The notes beneath the pieces were generated by a model. The model did not search any database. It was not told the origin of the DNA and worked only from the letters and a program-made list of their open reading frames with translations. The position numbers and the translations under genes are program-made. Positions 40,207 through 49,425 of a DNA stretch of 64,000 bases are shown in pieces. This DNA is from Lachnospiraceae bacterium (GTDB taxonomy: Bacteria > Bacillota > Clostridia > Lachnospirales > Lachnospiraceae): assembly GCA_017521605.1 (NCBI GenBank), contig JAFXCD010000021.1:1-64000 (forward strand). The letters are read 5' to 3'. Each line of letters opens with the position of its first letter. The first letter of the stretch is position 1.

Positions 40207-41544
40207 TTATTTTGTGTCTGTGGAGTTCAGCAGCTCCTTCACACACTCATCCAAGCACTCAAAATAATTCTCAAAGGTTTTCCTGCAACATCCGGGATTG
40301 TCAATTTCAATACCATCTGCACGCAGTCCTATCAAAGAAAATCCCATGGCCATGCGGTGGTCGTCGTAGGTATCTACCAGAGAAGGCTTGGGTTTGCCCG
40401 GGTGGATGGTGATGGTGGTCTCTGTTTCTTCACAGCAGATGCCCATTTTGTTAAGTTCTGTGACAATAGCATTCATGCGGTTGCACTCCTGGTAACGGAT
40501 GTGACCGATGCCACGGATGGTGGTAGGCGCGTCTGCAAAAGGAGCCAAAGCAGCCAAGGTAATGGCCTGGTCGGAGCAGGAGGACATATCCACGTCCACA
40601 CCATGGTATTTGCCGGCAGCAGGAGGAGTCAGTAAGATACCATCCGGCTCTTCAGTTAATACGGCCCCCATCTTTTCTAAAATTCTTAAAAAAGCTACAT
40701 CTCCCTGCATGGAATCAAAAGTAATATGCGCTACCTTTACCGGTACGCCTAAAATCATGCTCATACCATAAAAATAGGCGGCAGCAGAAGCATCCGGCTC
40801 GATTTGATAATCTCGTGCACCATACTTCTGACCGGCAGGAATAGTATAGTTAAGCCCATCAAAGGATGCAAAAGCTTTTACACCAAACTGTTCCATCATC
40901 CGGCGGGTGATTTCAATATAAGACATACCGTGGCTACCTTTTACATGAATGACAAAATCCTTGGGAGAAAGGCAGGCGGCAATAAGGAGAGCGCTTAAAA
41001 ACTGACTGCTATGCTCAATGTCTACAGTAATTGCCTGTTTTCTAAAACCATTTCCTTTTAGGGTGAACGGGAAATAGCCTTCCGCACCTTCATAAACAAC
41101 TTCACAGCCAAGCTCCTGTAAAGAAGTAAGGAGAGGAGCCATGGGGCGCTTGCGCATTTGTTCGGAAGCGTCCATATGAAAGGTGCCTTCTGAAATTCCT
41201 AGGTAAGCTGTCAAAAAGCGGGCTGCGGTACCGGCGCTGCCTACATATTGCCAAGCTTCTTTCTTAGGGAGAGCCCCCCCCAGACCGGTGACCGTTACTT
41301 TCCTTTCTTCTTCATTCACCTCTGTTTCAAAGCCTAAATCCTGTACGCATTTTAAAAAGTGTCTGGAGTCATCACTAAACAAAACACCTCGCAGAATAGA
41401 AGTACCCCGGGCCAGAGTAGCCAAAAGCAGTGCCCTGTTGGTTAAGCTTTTAGAACCCGGAACGGTAACTGTCAGCGGACCATGTTCCTTAAGGCATGAT
41501 AATCTGGTATAAATAGTCGAAACTTTATAAGTATTAACTTTCAT
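40207..41544 (-). CDS. aroA: 3-phosphoshikimate 1-carboxyvinyltransferase (EPSP synthase)
   Basis: Transfers the enolpyruvyl group of PEP to shikimate-3-phosphate in aromatic amino acid synthesis. The 445-residue protein shows PGSKSLTNRALLLA, the PEP-binding loop VGSAGTAARFLTA (Ser in place of the usual Asn), DASEQMRKRPM, EPDASAAAYF and DTYDDHRMAMGFSLIG. AAAGGAG precedes the ATG. The variant around the PEP loop places it outside the E. coli-like class I pattern. No other shikimate genes are near. It is transcribed leftward from a consensus promoter. Confidence 0.94.
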   Translation of the reverse strand: MKVNTYKVSTIYTRLSCLKEHGPLTVTVPGSKSLTNRALLLATLARGTSILRGVLFSDDSRHFLKCVQDLGFETEVNEEERKVTVTGLGGALPKKEAWQYVGSAGTAARFLTAYLGISEGTFHMDASEQMRKRPMAPLLTSLQELGCEVVYEGAEGYFPFTLKGNGFRKQAITVDIEHSSQFLSALLIAACLSPKDFVIHVKGSHGMSYIEITRRMMEQFGVKAFASFDGLNYTIPAGQKYGARDYQIEPDASAAAYFYGMSMILGVPVKVAHITFDSMQGDVAFLRILEKMGAVLTEEPDGILLTPPAAGKYHGVDVDMSSCSDQAITLAALAPFADAPTTIRGIGHIRYQECNRMNAIVTELNKMGICCEETETTITIHPGKPKPSLVDTYDDHRMAMGFSLIGLRADGIEIDNPGCCRKTFENYFECLDECVKELLNSTDTK

Positions 41545-41618
41545 AAAAGCTCCTTTTCAGTATAATAAGATAATAAGCGGACACCACTGTATACACATAA
41601 TTTCCTGATACATGAAAA

Positions 41619-41647
41619 AGTATAACCAATAATCAACAGGATGTCAA
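41619..41647 (-). promoter_or_regulatory. Promoter of aroA
   Basis: Read on the minus strand: TTGACA (41647-41642), 17-bp spacer, TATACT (41624-41619). It is the best match to a vegetative promoter in this intergenic stretch and leaves a leader of about 65 bases before the aroA ATG at 41544. Confidence 0.82.
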
Positions 41648-41736
41648 AAAGTAAAATAAAAATACATAATATGAGGTTGAATGATTATGAAAAAAAGAAA
41701 AGAGAAGGTGAAAAAATAGCAATATTTGATGTATTG

Positions 41737-41766
41737 TTGACAATGGTTAAAGAGAAAAAATAGGAT
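41737..41766 (+). promoter_or_regulatory. Promoter of the xylan-oligosaccharide operon
   Basis: TTGACA (41737-41742), 18-bp spacer, TAGGAT (41761-41766), with a leader of about 75 bases before the GH8 gene. The rest of the 302-bp divergent region (41545-41846) is AT-rich. I see no clear operator or catabolite-repression site in it. Confidence 0.6.
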
Positions 41767-41846
41767 AGTTGTAATAAAATGGAAATGAGGATGTAAGGGG
41801 TTACAAGTGTTGAGAAAAGGATAAAGGAATCATAGGAGGTATTGGT

Positions 41847-42980
41847 ATGGAAAAAAGAGAATATCGTAATGTATTTGCAGAAATCGGAATTCCGGAAGCT
41901 GACATTCAGAAACGTCTTGAGGAAGTAAAGCAGTTCTTCTTTTATGGCGGAGATGAGAAACAGGTTTACTATCCTGTTGGGGAAGATATGGCATATATCA
42001 TGGACGTGGGAAGCAATGATGTTCGTACTGAAGGTATGTCCTATGGCATGATGTTCTGCGTGCAGCTGGACATGAAGGAAGAGTTTGACCGTCTTTGGAA
42101 ATGGGCCAAGACTTATATGTACATGGAAGATGGTCTGAATGGTGGCTTCTTCTCATGGAGCTGTAGCACGGACGGAAATAAAAATGATTCGGGTCCGGCA
42201 TCCGATGGAGAAGAATTCTTTGCTATGGCGTTATTCTTTGCGTCCCACCGCTGGGGTGATGGAGAGGGCATTTTTGAATATTCCAAGCAAGCAAGGGAGA
42301 TTCTTCATGATTGCTTACATAATGGTCGTGGTGGTCGCGGTGAACTGCCTATGTGGAATTTAGAAAATTATCAGATTAAGTTTGTTCCTACTTTGGACTT
42401 TACAGACCCTTCTTATTTTTTGCCACATTTCTATGAATTGTTTGCATTATGGGCAAATGAAGAGGATAGAGAATTCTGGAAGAAGGCTGCAGATGCAGGA
42501 CGTGAGTTTCTGATTAAAACCTGCCATCCGGTAACAGGCTTCAGTCCGGAATATGCAGAGTATGATGGTACTCCTATGAGAAGAAAGTTTGACTGGATGG
42601 GAGACAGACATGATTGGTTCTTTAGTGATTCCTATCGTACTGTAGCCAATATTGGTTTGGATTATGAGTGGTTTGGTATTGATAAGGGACAGTGTGCTGC
42701 AGCTGCCAATATGCAGAGATATCTTATTGAATATGCAAGAAAGAATGAGTACTATAAGTGGGAAATTGATGGAACTAAGGCACAGGAAGAACCAATTTAT
42801 AATTTAGCTATTCCTGTAACAGTTGCCCAGTCTGTACTGGCAGCAGAGACTGAGTATAGCAAAGAATGGGTGGAGAAATTCTGGAATCTGCCCATGAATA
42901 CAGGAACATGGCGATATTATGACAACTGCCTGTATATGTTTGCATTCCTGGCATTAAGCGGAAATTATAGAGTATATTAA
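41847..42980 (+). CDS. GH8 reducing-end xylose-releasing exo-oligoxylanase
   Basis: Removes single xylose units from the reducing end of xylo-oligosaccharides. The 377-residue protein has no signal peptide, so it acts in the cytoplasm. The GH8 general acid is Glu62 in VRTEGMSYGMM, the conserved Asp120 lies in SDGEEFF, and the likely base is Asp261 in FFSDSYRT; the whole layout follows the Rex enzyme of Bacillus halodurans. GGAGG precedes the ATG. It is the first gene of a locus for decorated xylo-oligosaccharides. Endo-xylanase rather than exo activity is possible but less likely given the Rex-like motifs. Confidence 0.9.
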   Translation: MEKREYRNVFAEIGIPEADIQKRLEEVKQFFFYGGDEKQVYYPVGEDMAYIMDVGSNDVRTEGMSYGMMFCVQLDMKEEFDRLWKWAKTYMYMEDGLNGGFFSWSCSTDGNKNDSGPASDGEEFFAMALFFASHRWGDGEGIFEYSKQAREILHDCLHNGRGGRGELPMWNLENYQIKFVPTLDFTDPSYFLPHFYELFALWANEEDREFWKKAADAGREFLIKTCHPVTGFSPEYAEYDGTPMRRKFDWMGDRHDWFFSDSYRTVANIGLDYEWFGIDKGQCAAAANMQRYLIEYARKNEYYKWEIDGTKAQEEPIYNLAIPVTVAQSVLAAETEYSKEWVEKFWNLPMNTGTWRYYDNCLYMFAFLALSGNYRVY

Positions 42981-43000
42981 TGAGTTAATCGGAGGTATTT

Positions 43001-44728
43001 ATGAACAACCAGTTACAAGGCGGCCCTAAGGCACCAAAGGATCCAACAAAGAAACGCAAAGGCTTTTATATCATGAGGAATAAATCCGTGGCAGGTTCAC
43101 CACAACCGGATGGAACAGGTACACAATTTATTTATCTGGATAGTGGCAGAATGCTTACCGCCGCTGAGATGGTTGGAAATATAAAGGATGAGAAAATACT
43201 GGAGCTTCTGAAAACTACAGAGGGCTTCAGGAAACTGGTACATAGTATTGGTGTCACGGTGGAAGGCGAAAACAAAGAGGAAGTGGTAGAGTTTTGTTTT
43301 CAGATGTATGGCAAGACAGATCCTTACAAATCAGGAACCACTTTGAAGTTCCCTGTTAAAGCGGACGGAATGGAGTATGTTCTCAATTTGGAGGAATGTG
43401 AGTGGTCAGAGGATGACAATATCCCCGGACAGGCCAGATTTGAGTTTGAAAAAGCCGGAGCATTGGCTACCGTGGCAGTAAAATTCTATCTTTATGACGG
43501 CTATGATGTGCCGGAAATTGAAGAGGAAAATCCGGTGGATTTCCGGTCCCCCTATTATCCGGAGATGCTTTCCAACGCCATTATGCAGACTGGAAATAAT
43601 TATCGTCTGAAAAAGGCTATAGAGAAGGCAAGACGTGGAGAGGATGTAACGATTGCTTTTATCGGTGGTTCCATTACCCAGGGGGCCGGAGCAGTACCTA
43701 TTAATACCGAGTGCTATGCTTATAAGACCTATCAGGGCTTTTGCAAGCTGGTGGGAAAAACCACTGAGGAAAATGTACATTACATAAAGGCCGGTGTGGG
43801 AGGAACTCCCTCCGAGTTTGGTATGCTTCGTTATGAAAGAGATGTGTTGTGCGAAGGTACGGTAGAACCGGATGTAGTCGTGGTAGAATTTGCCGTAAAT
43901 GATGAAGGTGACGAAACCAAGGGAGAATGCTATGACTCTTTGGTGCGTAAGATATTAAGCAGTGCGAATAAGCCGGCAGTTATTTTGCTGTTCGCCGTGT
44001 TTGCCAATGACTGGAATCTGCAGGAACGATTGGGACCGGTAGGCGTGGCGTACGATTTGCCCATGGTGAGCACCAGAGATACAGTGGTGGAGCAGTTTTA
44101 TAAGAAGCCCGGTGAAGGCAGAGTGGTTACGAAGAACCAGTTCTTTTATGATGTGTTCCATCCTACCAGTATCGGACATACCATTATGGCGGACGGAATT
44201 ATTCATCTGCTGGAAATTGTGGATAAGCAGGATGTATACGCGGAAGATGTGGATATTACCAGGATTACACCGCCCTTAGGTGGAGAGTTTGAAAAAGTGA
44301 AGTTGCTGGATAAGAAGAGCAATGCAGATGCGGCAGTGATTGATTGTGGCTCCTTTAGCGAAACAGATACAGAGCTTCAGGCAGTGGAAAGAAATCTGGA
44401 TTTGACCTTTACTCCCCAGCTTCCCTATAACTGGATGTACCGTGGAGCAGAGGTAAAAGAATCACAGCCTTTTACTATGGATATTACCTGTACGGCACTG
44501 TTATTAATTGCCAAAGATGCAGCTTCGGCAGATGTGGGATGCGCGGATGTGTATGTGGATGGCGAGTTTGTGATGACCTATGACCCTCATCTGGTAGGCT
44601 GGACCCATTGTAATCCTGTGATTATTTTCAGGGGAAAAGAGCGTAAAAACTATCATGTGGAAGTGCGTATACATGAAGGTGATGAAAAGAAGGATTTCAC
44701 CATCTTAGGTTTTGGTTATGTAGAATAA
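43001..44728 (+). CDS. SGNH-fold carbohydrate esterase (probable acetylxylan esterase)
   Basis: A 575-residue esterase with no signal peptide. The SGNH blocks are GGSIT with catalytic Ser224, a Gly in GVGGTPSE, Asn in EFAVNDEGD, and the Asp-His pair in DVFHPTSIGH. About 190 residues precede the catalytic domain and about 170 follow it, both beta-rich. The N-terminal part may be a carbohydrate-binding jelly roll. In this position, removal of acetyl groups from xylo-oligosaccharides before GH8, GH115 and GH43 action is the likely role. GGAGG is six bases before the ATG. The acetyl substrate is inferred from neighbours. Confidence 0.82.
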   Translation: MNNQLQGGPKAPKDPTKKRKGFYIMRNKSVAGSPQPDGTGTQFIYLDSGRMLTAAEMVGNIKDEKILELLKTTEGFRKLVHSIGVTVEGENKEEVVEFCFQMYGKTDPYKSGTTLKFPVKADGMEYVLNLEECEWSEDDNIPGQARFEFEKAGALATVAVKFYLYDGYDVPEIEEENPVDFRSPYYPEMLSNAIMQTGNNYRLKKAIEKARRGEDVTIAFIGGSITQGAGAVPINTECYAYKTYQGFCKLVGKTTEENVHYIKAGVGGTPSEFGMLRYERDVLCEGTVEPDVVVVEFAVNDEGDETKGECYDSLVRKILSSANKPAVILLFAVFANDWNLQERLGPVGVAYDLPMVSTRDTVVEQFYKKPGEGRVVTKNQFFYDVFHPTSIGHTIMADGIIHLLEIVDKQDVYAEDVDITRITPPLGGEFEKVKLLDKKSNADAAVIDCGSFSETDTELQAVERNLDLTFTPQLPYNWMYRGAEVKESQPFTMDITCTALLLIAKDAASADVGCADVYVDGEFVMTYDPHLVGWTHCNPVIIFRGKERKNYHVEVRIHEGDEKKDFTILGFGYVE

Positions 44729-44760
44729 GATATAAAGGGTGTATTTGGAGGAATTGCTAA

Positions 44761-47634
44761 GTGAATTTATCGGATAGCAATAAAAAAACAGTGATTTTGG
44801 TGGAAGACTGTGCCTATGAAGGGGTAAAAAGAGTTGCCGCCAAAGTGGTATTGGATATAGAAAAGGTTACCGGCACAAGACCGGAGGTTGTGAATTCCTT
44901 GGAAGGTATGGATAAGAAAGCTACACAGGTGATTTTCTGCGCCACTCTGGGTCAGAGCAACCTTTTGGAGGATTGGGCAAAGCAGGGAATGACCTTGGAA
45001 GAACTGCCGGGGAAAAGAGAAGTATTTGCTATAAAACTGTTGGAAGACATAGAAGGCTTTGAACAGGTATTGGTTATCTGTGGTAGTGATAAACGGGGAA
45101 CCATTTATGGTATGTTTACCCTATCAGAATATATAGGTGTATCACCTCTTTGCTATTGGGGGGATGTGGAGCCGGTAAAGAAGCCGGAAATGGTAGTTGG
45201 TAAGGATGTTGAAATGGTATCTAAGGAACCCAGTGTACGTTACAGAGGCTTTTTTATCAATGATGAGTGGCCCTGCTGCGGGAATTGGGCAACCAAGCAT
45301 TTTGGTGATTTTAATGCAGATATGTACGAGCAGGTATTTGAATTTTTGCTTCGTATGAAGGGAAATTATCTCTGGCCGGCTATGTGGAGTGCATCCTTCC
45401 CTTTGGACGGACCGGGTAGTAAGAATGAAGAACTGGCGAATATTTATGGTGTGGTAATAGGATATTCCCACCACGAGCCCTGTTTACGTGCCAGCGAGGA
45501 GTGGGATAAGGTGCGTGGCCCGGAAACGCCATATGGTAATGAGTGGAATTTCTATACCAATGAAAAGGGCTTAATCAATTATTGGGCAGAAGCCCTGAAG
45601 CGTAGCGGTAGGTATGAAAATCTGATTACCATCGGTATGCGTGGGGAACGTGACAGTTCCATGCTGGGTGAAGATGCTACAGTAGAAGAAAATGTAAATC
45701 TACTTAAGGATATTATTCATAAGCAGCGACAGTTAATAAAAGAAAATGTAAATGAGGAACTGAAAAAGGTGCCCCAGCTTCTGGCTTTGTACAAGGAGGT
45801 AGAAGCTTATTTTTATGGGGATGAGAATATTAAGGGCTTAAAGGATTGGGAAGAGCTGGATGGGGTCATCTGTATGCTCTGCGAGGATAATTTCGGTCAT
45901 ATGAGAACCCTTCCTACAGAGGAAATGCGTGGCCGTAAGGGTGGCTTTGGTATGTATTATCATTTCGATTATCATGGTGGTCCCATCTCCTATGAATGGG
46001 TGGATTCCACACCTATGTCCAAAACCTGGGAACAGATGTGTATGGCCTATGAATATGGTATCAGGGATGTCTGGATTGTGAATGTAGGCGATTTGAAGTT
46101 CCATGAGGTACCCTTAACTTATTTCATGGCACTGGCTTATGATTATGAAAAATGGGGCTATGGAAATAGAAACAGCTATAGAGAATATACAGCATTGTGG
46201 GCAGAGAAAAACTTCGCCGGTGTGAGCAAAGAACTTCAAGAGAAAATCGGTAAGGTGTTGACTGAGTATATTGATATCAATCATCTGCGTCGACCGGAAT
46301 CTCTGAATCCGGGTATCTATCATGCTTGTGAGAATCTGGAGGCAGATAAAATGCTTGCAAAGGCAGAGGTTCTGGAGACTCTGTCCATGGAAGTGTATGA
46401 GACCTTGGAGGGGGCTGAAAAAGAAGCATATTACAGCATGATTCATTTCTCTGCCATGGCAAGTATGAATTTATTGAAAATGCATTTATATTCTGCGAAG
46501 AATGCGCATTATGCAAAACAGGGTAAGCCTGTAGCGAACCGGTATGGTGAGCTGGTAAGAGCTTGTATTCGTAAGGACAGAGAGTATTACGAACAGTTTG
46601 GAAGCTTTAAGGACGGTAAATGGGACGGCATGCAGATGGCTCAGCATATTGGCTTTACCAAATGGAATGAGGATGATTACCGTTATCCGGTGATTATGAG
46701 TGTGGAGCCTGCTTATAAGCCCAGACTGAAGGTGAACCGCAAGGACAGTCCATGGACGGCAGTAAAGAATTACGGTGCACCCATGAGAATTATGGTGGAT
46801 GATTTCCGCTATGCCGGTTATGAAAAGGTAGTGTTGGAAATTGCCAATGATGGTGTGGATATTGTGCATTATGTTGTAGAGGCACAGACGCCGGATGGAA
46901 AATTGCCAACCTGGTTGCAGATAAGTGCTATGGAAGGCAGCGTGGAGCAACAGGAAGAACTGGTGCTGACTTTTGATAGTAATAAACTGGCAGGCGAGGA
47001 TAAGGTATGTCTGCTGATTAAGGACGAAGAGACAGCCGTTGCAGTGGAGATAAGTGCAAGAACCATTAATGTGTCCGGATTGCCAGGCAAAACTCATCTG
47101 GAGAAGAAGGGGATTATTGCTATGAATGCAGGCGATTTCTTTGAAAAGAGAGATACGGACAAGGGAGCTTTCGAGGTACTGGAAGGATACGGAAAGTATG
47201 GTACAGGAGTGAAGGTTTTCCCCAGTACCGCAGTATTTGCCATGGAAGAAGAAAAACCCTGTCTTTCCTATCGTTTTCTGATAGAAGAAGCCGCAGAGTA
47301 TGAGGCAGAGCTGGTGGTAGCACCTACCAATTCTGTGGTGAATAAGCAAAGTGTGAATGTGGCGCTACAGGTGAATGGAGAGACAGAACAAAAAGTGGAA
47401 CTGGTAGCGGCTGACTTCAGAGCCGGCGAGAGCAGTGATCCCAGATGGAGAATGGGCGTTTTATATCAGGAGCGCAGAGTTTCCGTGCCGGTAAGCCTGA
47501 AAGAAGGAGTGAATGTACTGAGTATAGGAGCCCTGGAAGCGGGAACTGTGCTGGAGCGTGTAATCTTGTATAAAAAGGGAGTGAAAAAGCCTCAAAACTA
47601 TATGGGACCGGAAAATAGTTTTGTAGTAATGTAG
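44761..47634 (+). CDS. GH115 xylan alpha-1,2-glucuronidase
   Basis: Removes (4-O-methyl)glucuronic acid side chains from xylan fragments. The 957-residue protein carries the GH115 signatures: GSDKRGTIYGMFTLSEYIG, RYRGFFINDEWP, NYLWPAMWSASF, GYSHHEPC, IGMRGERDSSM and EDNFGHMRTLP, and a C-terminal beta-sandwich. It has no signal peptide, so it works on imported oligosaccharides. The start is GTG at 44761 with GGAGG nine bases upstream. It follows the esterase gene by 32 bases. The family call is secure. Confidence 0.95.
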   Translation: MNLSDSNKKTVILVEDCAYEGVKRVAAKVVLDIEKVTGTRPEVVNSLEGMDKKATQVIFCATLGQSNLLEDWAKQGMTLEELPGKREVFAIKLLEDIEGFEQVLVICGSDKRGTIYGMFTLSEYIGVSPLCYWGDVEPVKKPEMVVGKDVEMVSKEPSVRYRGFFINDEWPCCGNWATKHFGDFNADMYEQVFEFLLRMKGNYLWPAMWSASFPLDGPGSKNEELANIYGVVIGYSHHEPCLRASEEWDKVRGPETPYGNEWNFYTNEKGLINYWAEALKRSGRYENLITIGMRGERDSSMLGEDATVEENVNLLKDIIHKQRQLIKENVNEELKKVPQLLALYKEVEAYFYGDENIKGLKDWEELDGVICMLCEDNFGHMRTLPTEEMRGRKGGFGMYYHFDYHGGPISYEWVDSTPMSKTWEQMCMAYEYGIRDVWIVNVGDLKFHEVPLTYFMALAYDYEKWGYGNRNSYREYTALWAEKNFAGVSKELQEKIGKVLTEYIDINHLRRPESLNPGIYHACENLEADKMLAKAEVLETLSMEVYETLEGAEKEAYYSMIHFSAMASMNLLKMHLYSAKNAHYAKQGKPVANRYGELVRACIRKDREYYEQFGSFKDGKWDGMQMAQHIGFTKWNEDDYRYPVIMSVEPAYKPRLKVNRKDSPWTAVKNYGAPMRIMVDDFRYAGYEKVVLEIANDGVDIVHYVVEAQTPDGKLPTWLQISAMEGSVEQQEELVLTFDSNKLAGEDKVCLLIKDEETAVAVEISARTINVSGLPGKTHLEKKGIIAMNAGDFFEKRDTDKGAFEVLEGYGKYGTGVKVFPSTAVFAMEEEKPCLSYRFLIEEAAEYEAELVVAPTNSVVNKQSVNVALQVNGETEQKVELVAADFRAGESSDPRWRMGVLYQERRVSVPVSLKEGVNVLSIGALEAGTVLERVILYKKGVKKPQNYMGPENSFVVM

Positions 47635-47666
47635 AGACAACTGTTAATAGAGTTTTGCAGATGAAG

Positions 47667-47697
47667 CAGTACCACGGGGAAACCTGTGGTACTGTTT
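47667..47697 (+). terminator. GAAA-loop hairpin between GH115 and GH43
   Basis: CAGTACCACGGG (47667-47678) pairs with CCTGTGGTACTG (47683-47694), one G-T wobble, around a GAAA tetraloop. TTT follows. The T-tract is short, so partial termination or mRNA processing inside the operon seems likely. Confidence 0.6.
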
Positions 47698-47718
47698 GAG
47701 AATACGAGGAGATTTTTA

Positions 47719-49314
47719 ATGATGGAGAAGAAGCAACCAATCAACCCAATAACAAAGCTGGACTATCCGGATGCGGATGTGATTCGTGTAGAGGATACTT
47801 ATTATATGGTGAGTACAACCATGCATTTTATGCCCGGTTGTGAAATTTTACGTTCGTATGATTTGATAAACTGGGAGCATGCAGCATATCTTTATGATGT
47901 ATTGGACAGTACGCCGGGACAGTGTCTGGAAGGAGAAGAGAATATTTATGGAAGAGGTATGTGGGCAGCCACTTTGCGTTATCACAAGGGGGAATTTTAT
48001 GTGATATTTGTGGCGAATGATACTCATAAAACCTATTTATTTACTGCACCGTCTGTAGAGGGCCCTTGGAAGAAAAAGGAAATAGAAGGCTTTTATCATG
48101 ATTGTTCTTTGTTATTTGATGAGGATGAAAAGGTATATCTGGTATATGGAAACAGACATATCTGGTTGACAGAGATGAAAGAGGATTTGAGTGGTCCCAA
48201 AGAGGGTGGGTTACACAGAATGATTGTCAGTGATGAGGGCAATCCCAGTCTGGGATATGAAGGGGCTCATTTCTATAAAATCAATGGAAAATATTATGTT
48301 TTCTTTATTCATTCTCTTCGCACGGAATGGAAACGTGTGGAGGCTTGCTTTATGGCAGATTCTTTGGAGGGAGAATTTGTAGGTGGGGATGTTTTGAATG
48401 ATGATTGCGGTTATTGTAATGCAGGAACAGCACAGGGGGGGATTGTAGATACCCCGGAGGGAGAGTGGTACGCAATTTTATTCCAGGACAGAGGCGCTGT
48501 GGGGAGAGTTCCTGTACTTCTGCCAATCCACTGGGAAAGAGACTATCCTGTATTTGGTGTGGATGGAAAAGTGCCACAGGAGTTTGAAACGAAGAGTACC
48601 AGACCGGAGTATTCCTATACGGAGTTGGTGCAGAGCGATGATTTTAAGGGTGGTGTGTGGCCTTTTGAAAGCCCTAAGGCAACCCTGCGCACTACAAAGG
48701 ATGTGCACTATGACAGCTTTGGTTTTAAGAGTATATGGCAGTTTAATCATGAGCCGGACCTTTCGCTGGTGGAAAGAGATTTGGAGGCTGGAACCGTACA
48801 AATGATTACTGATAAGCTTTGTGCAAATGTAACTCAGGCGAAGAATGTATTAACCCAGAGAATGCTATTTCCTTCCTGCGGAGGAAGTATTACGGTGGAT
48901 GGCAGTCAGTTGATGGAAGGGGATTATGCAGGACTATGTGCATTCCAGGGAAAGTATGTCCAGGTGGCTTTGACCAGGGAGCAGGAACAGCTGTATGTAG
49001 TTCTGATGACCAAAGGGGAAGAGTGCAATACTTCCATGGGTAAAACTAAGGATACACAACCGGCGGTGCTATTAGAAAAGATAGCAGTAAGTAGTACGAA
49101 GGTACGTTTTAAGATAGAGGTGGATTTTGACCATATGAAGGATGAGGCGTATGTTTCTTATGAAGCAGGAGAAGGATGGAAACAGATTGGAGCTGCACAA
49201 AAGCTTTATTTCCGTTTGGACCATTTTACGGGTTGTCGATTTGGCTTATTTATATATGCCACTCAGAAAATGGGAGGCAGAGTAACGTTTTCAGAGTTTG
49301 TTTATGATAAATAA
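47719..49314 (+). CDS. GH43 beta-xylosidase / alpha-L-arabinofuranosidase (copy 1)
   Basis: Cleaves xylose or arabinose from xylo-oligosaccharides in the cytoplasm. The ATG at 47719 follows GAGGAG; earlier in-frame codons sit inside the hairpin. The 531-residue protein has the five-bladed propeller with the probable base Asp18 in DYPDADVIRVEDTYY and the probable acid Glu in GYEGAHFYKINGKYY. A C-terminal beta-sandwich (ends LDHFTGCRFGLFIYAT) is typical of two-domain GH43 enzymes. It is a paralogue of the gene at 56265-57806, and the two flank the ABC efflux-type genes. Confidence 0.92.
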   Translation: MMEKKQPINPITKLDYPDADVIRVEDTYYMVSTTMHFMPGCEILRSYDLINWEHAAYLYDVLDSTPGQCLEGEENIYGRGMWAATLRYHKGEFYVIFVANDTHKTYLFTAPSVEGPWKKKEIEGFYHDCSLLFDEDEKVYLVYGNRHIWLTEMKEDLSGPKEGGLHRMIVSDEGNPSLGYEGAHFYKINGKYYVFFIHSLRTEWKRVEACFMADSLEGEFVGGDVLNDDCGYCNAGTAQGGIVDTPEGEWYAILFQDRGAVGRVPVLLPIHWERDYPVFGVDGKVPQEFETKSTRPEYSYTELVQSDDFKGGVWPFESPKATLRTTKDVHYDSFGFKSIWQFNHEPDLSLVERDLEAGTVQMITDKLCANVTQAKNVLTQRMLFPSCGGSITVDGSQLMEGDYAGLCAFQGKYVQVALTREQEQLYVVLMTKGEECNTSMGKTKDTQPAVLLEKIAVSSTKVRFKIEVDFDHMKDEAYVSYEAGEGWKQIGAAQKLYFRLDHFTGCRFGLFIYATQKMGGRVTFSEFVYDK

Positions 49315-49375
49315 TGGGTTAAAAGAGCAATGGATGATGTAAAAATAGCATGAATTAAAGAGTCATTTAGAAGAT

Positions 49376-49405
49376 TTGATTGTAAAATATTTCTTAGTTT
49401 AAAAT
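49376..49405 (+). promoter_or_regulatory. Possible promoter of the MacAB-like gene set
   Basis: TTGATT (49376-49381), 18-bp spacer, TAAAAT (49400-49405) in the 111-bp gap before the first adaptor gene. Moderate match only. If real, the transporter genes can be expressed separately from the upstream glycosidases. Confidence 0.4.
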
Positions 49406-49425
49406 GTTTACTATGAAAAGGTAGT

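Noticed and set aside
40099-40635. 178-codon plus-strand frame opposite aroA
   Set aside because: Antisense to conserved aroA, no domain recognised, no supporting start signals.
46486-47349. 287-codon open frame on the minus strand opposite GH115
   Set aside because: Translation is rich in His, Cys and Leu without any family motif, and lies fully within the secure GH115 gene.
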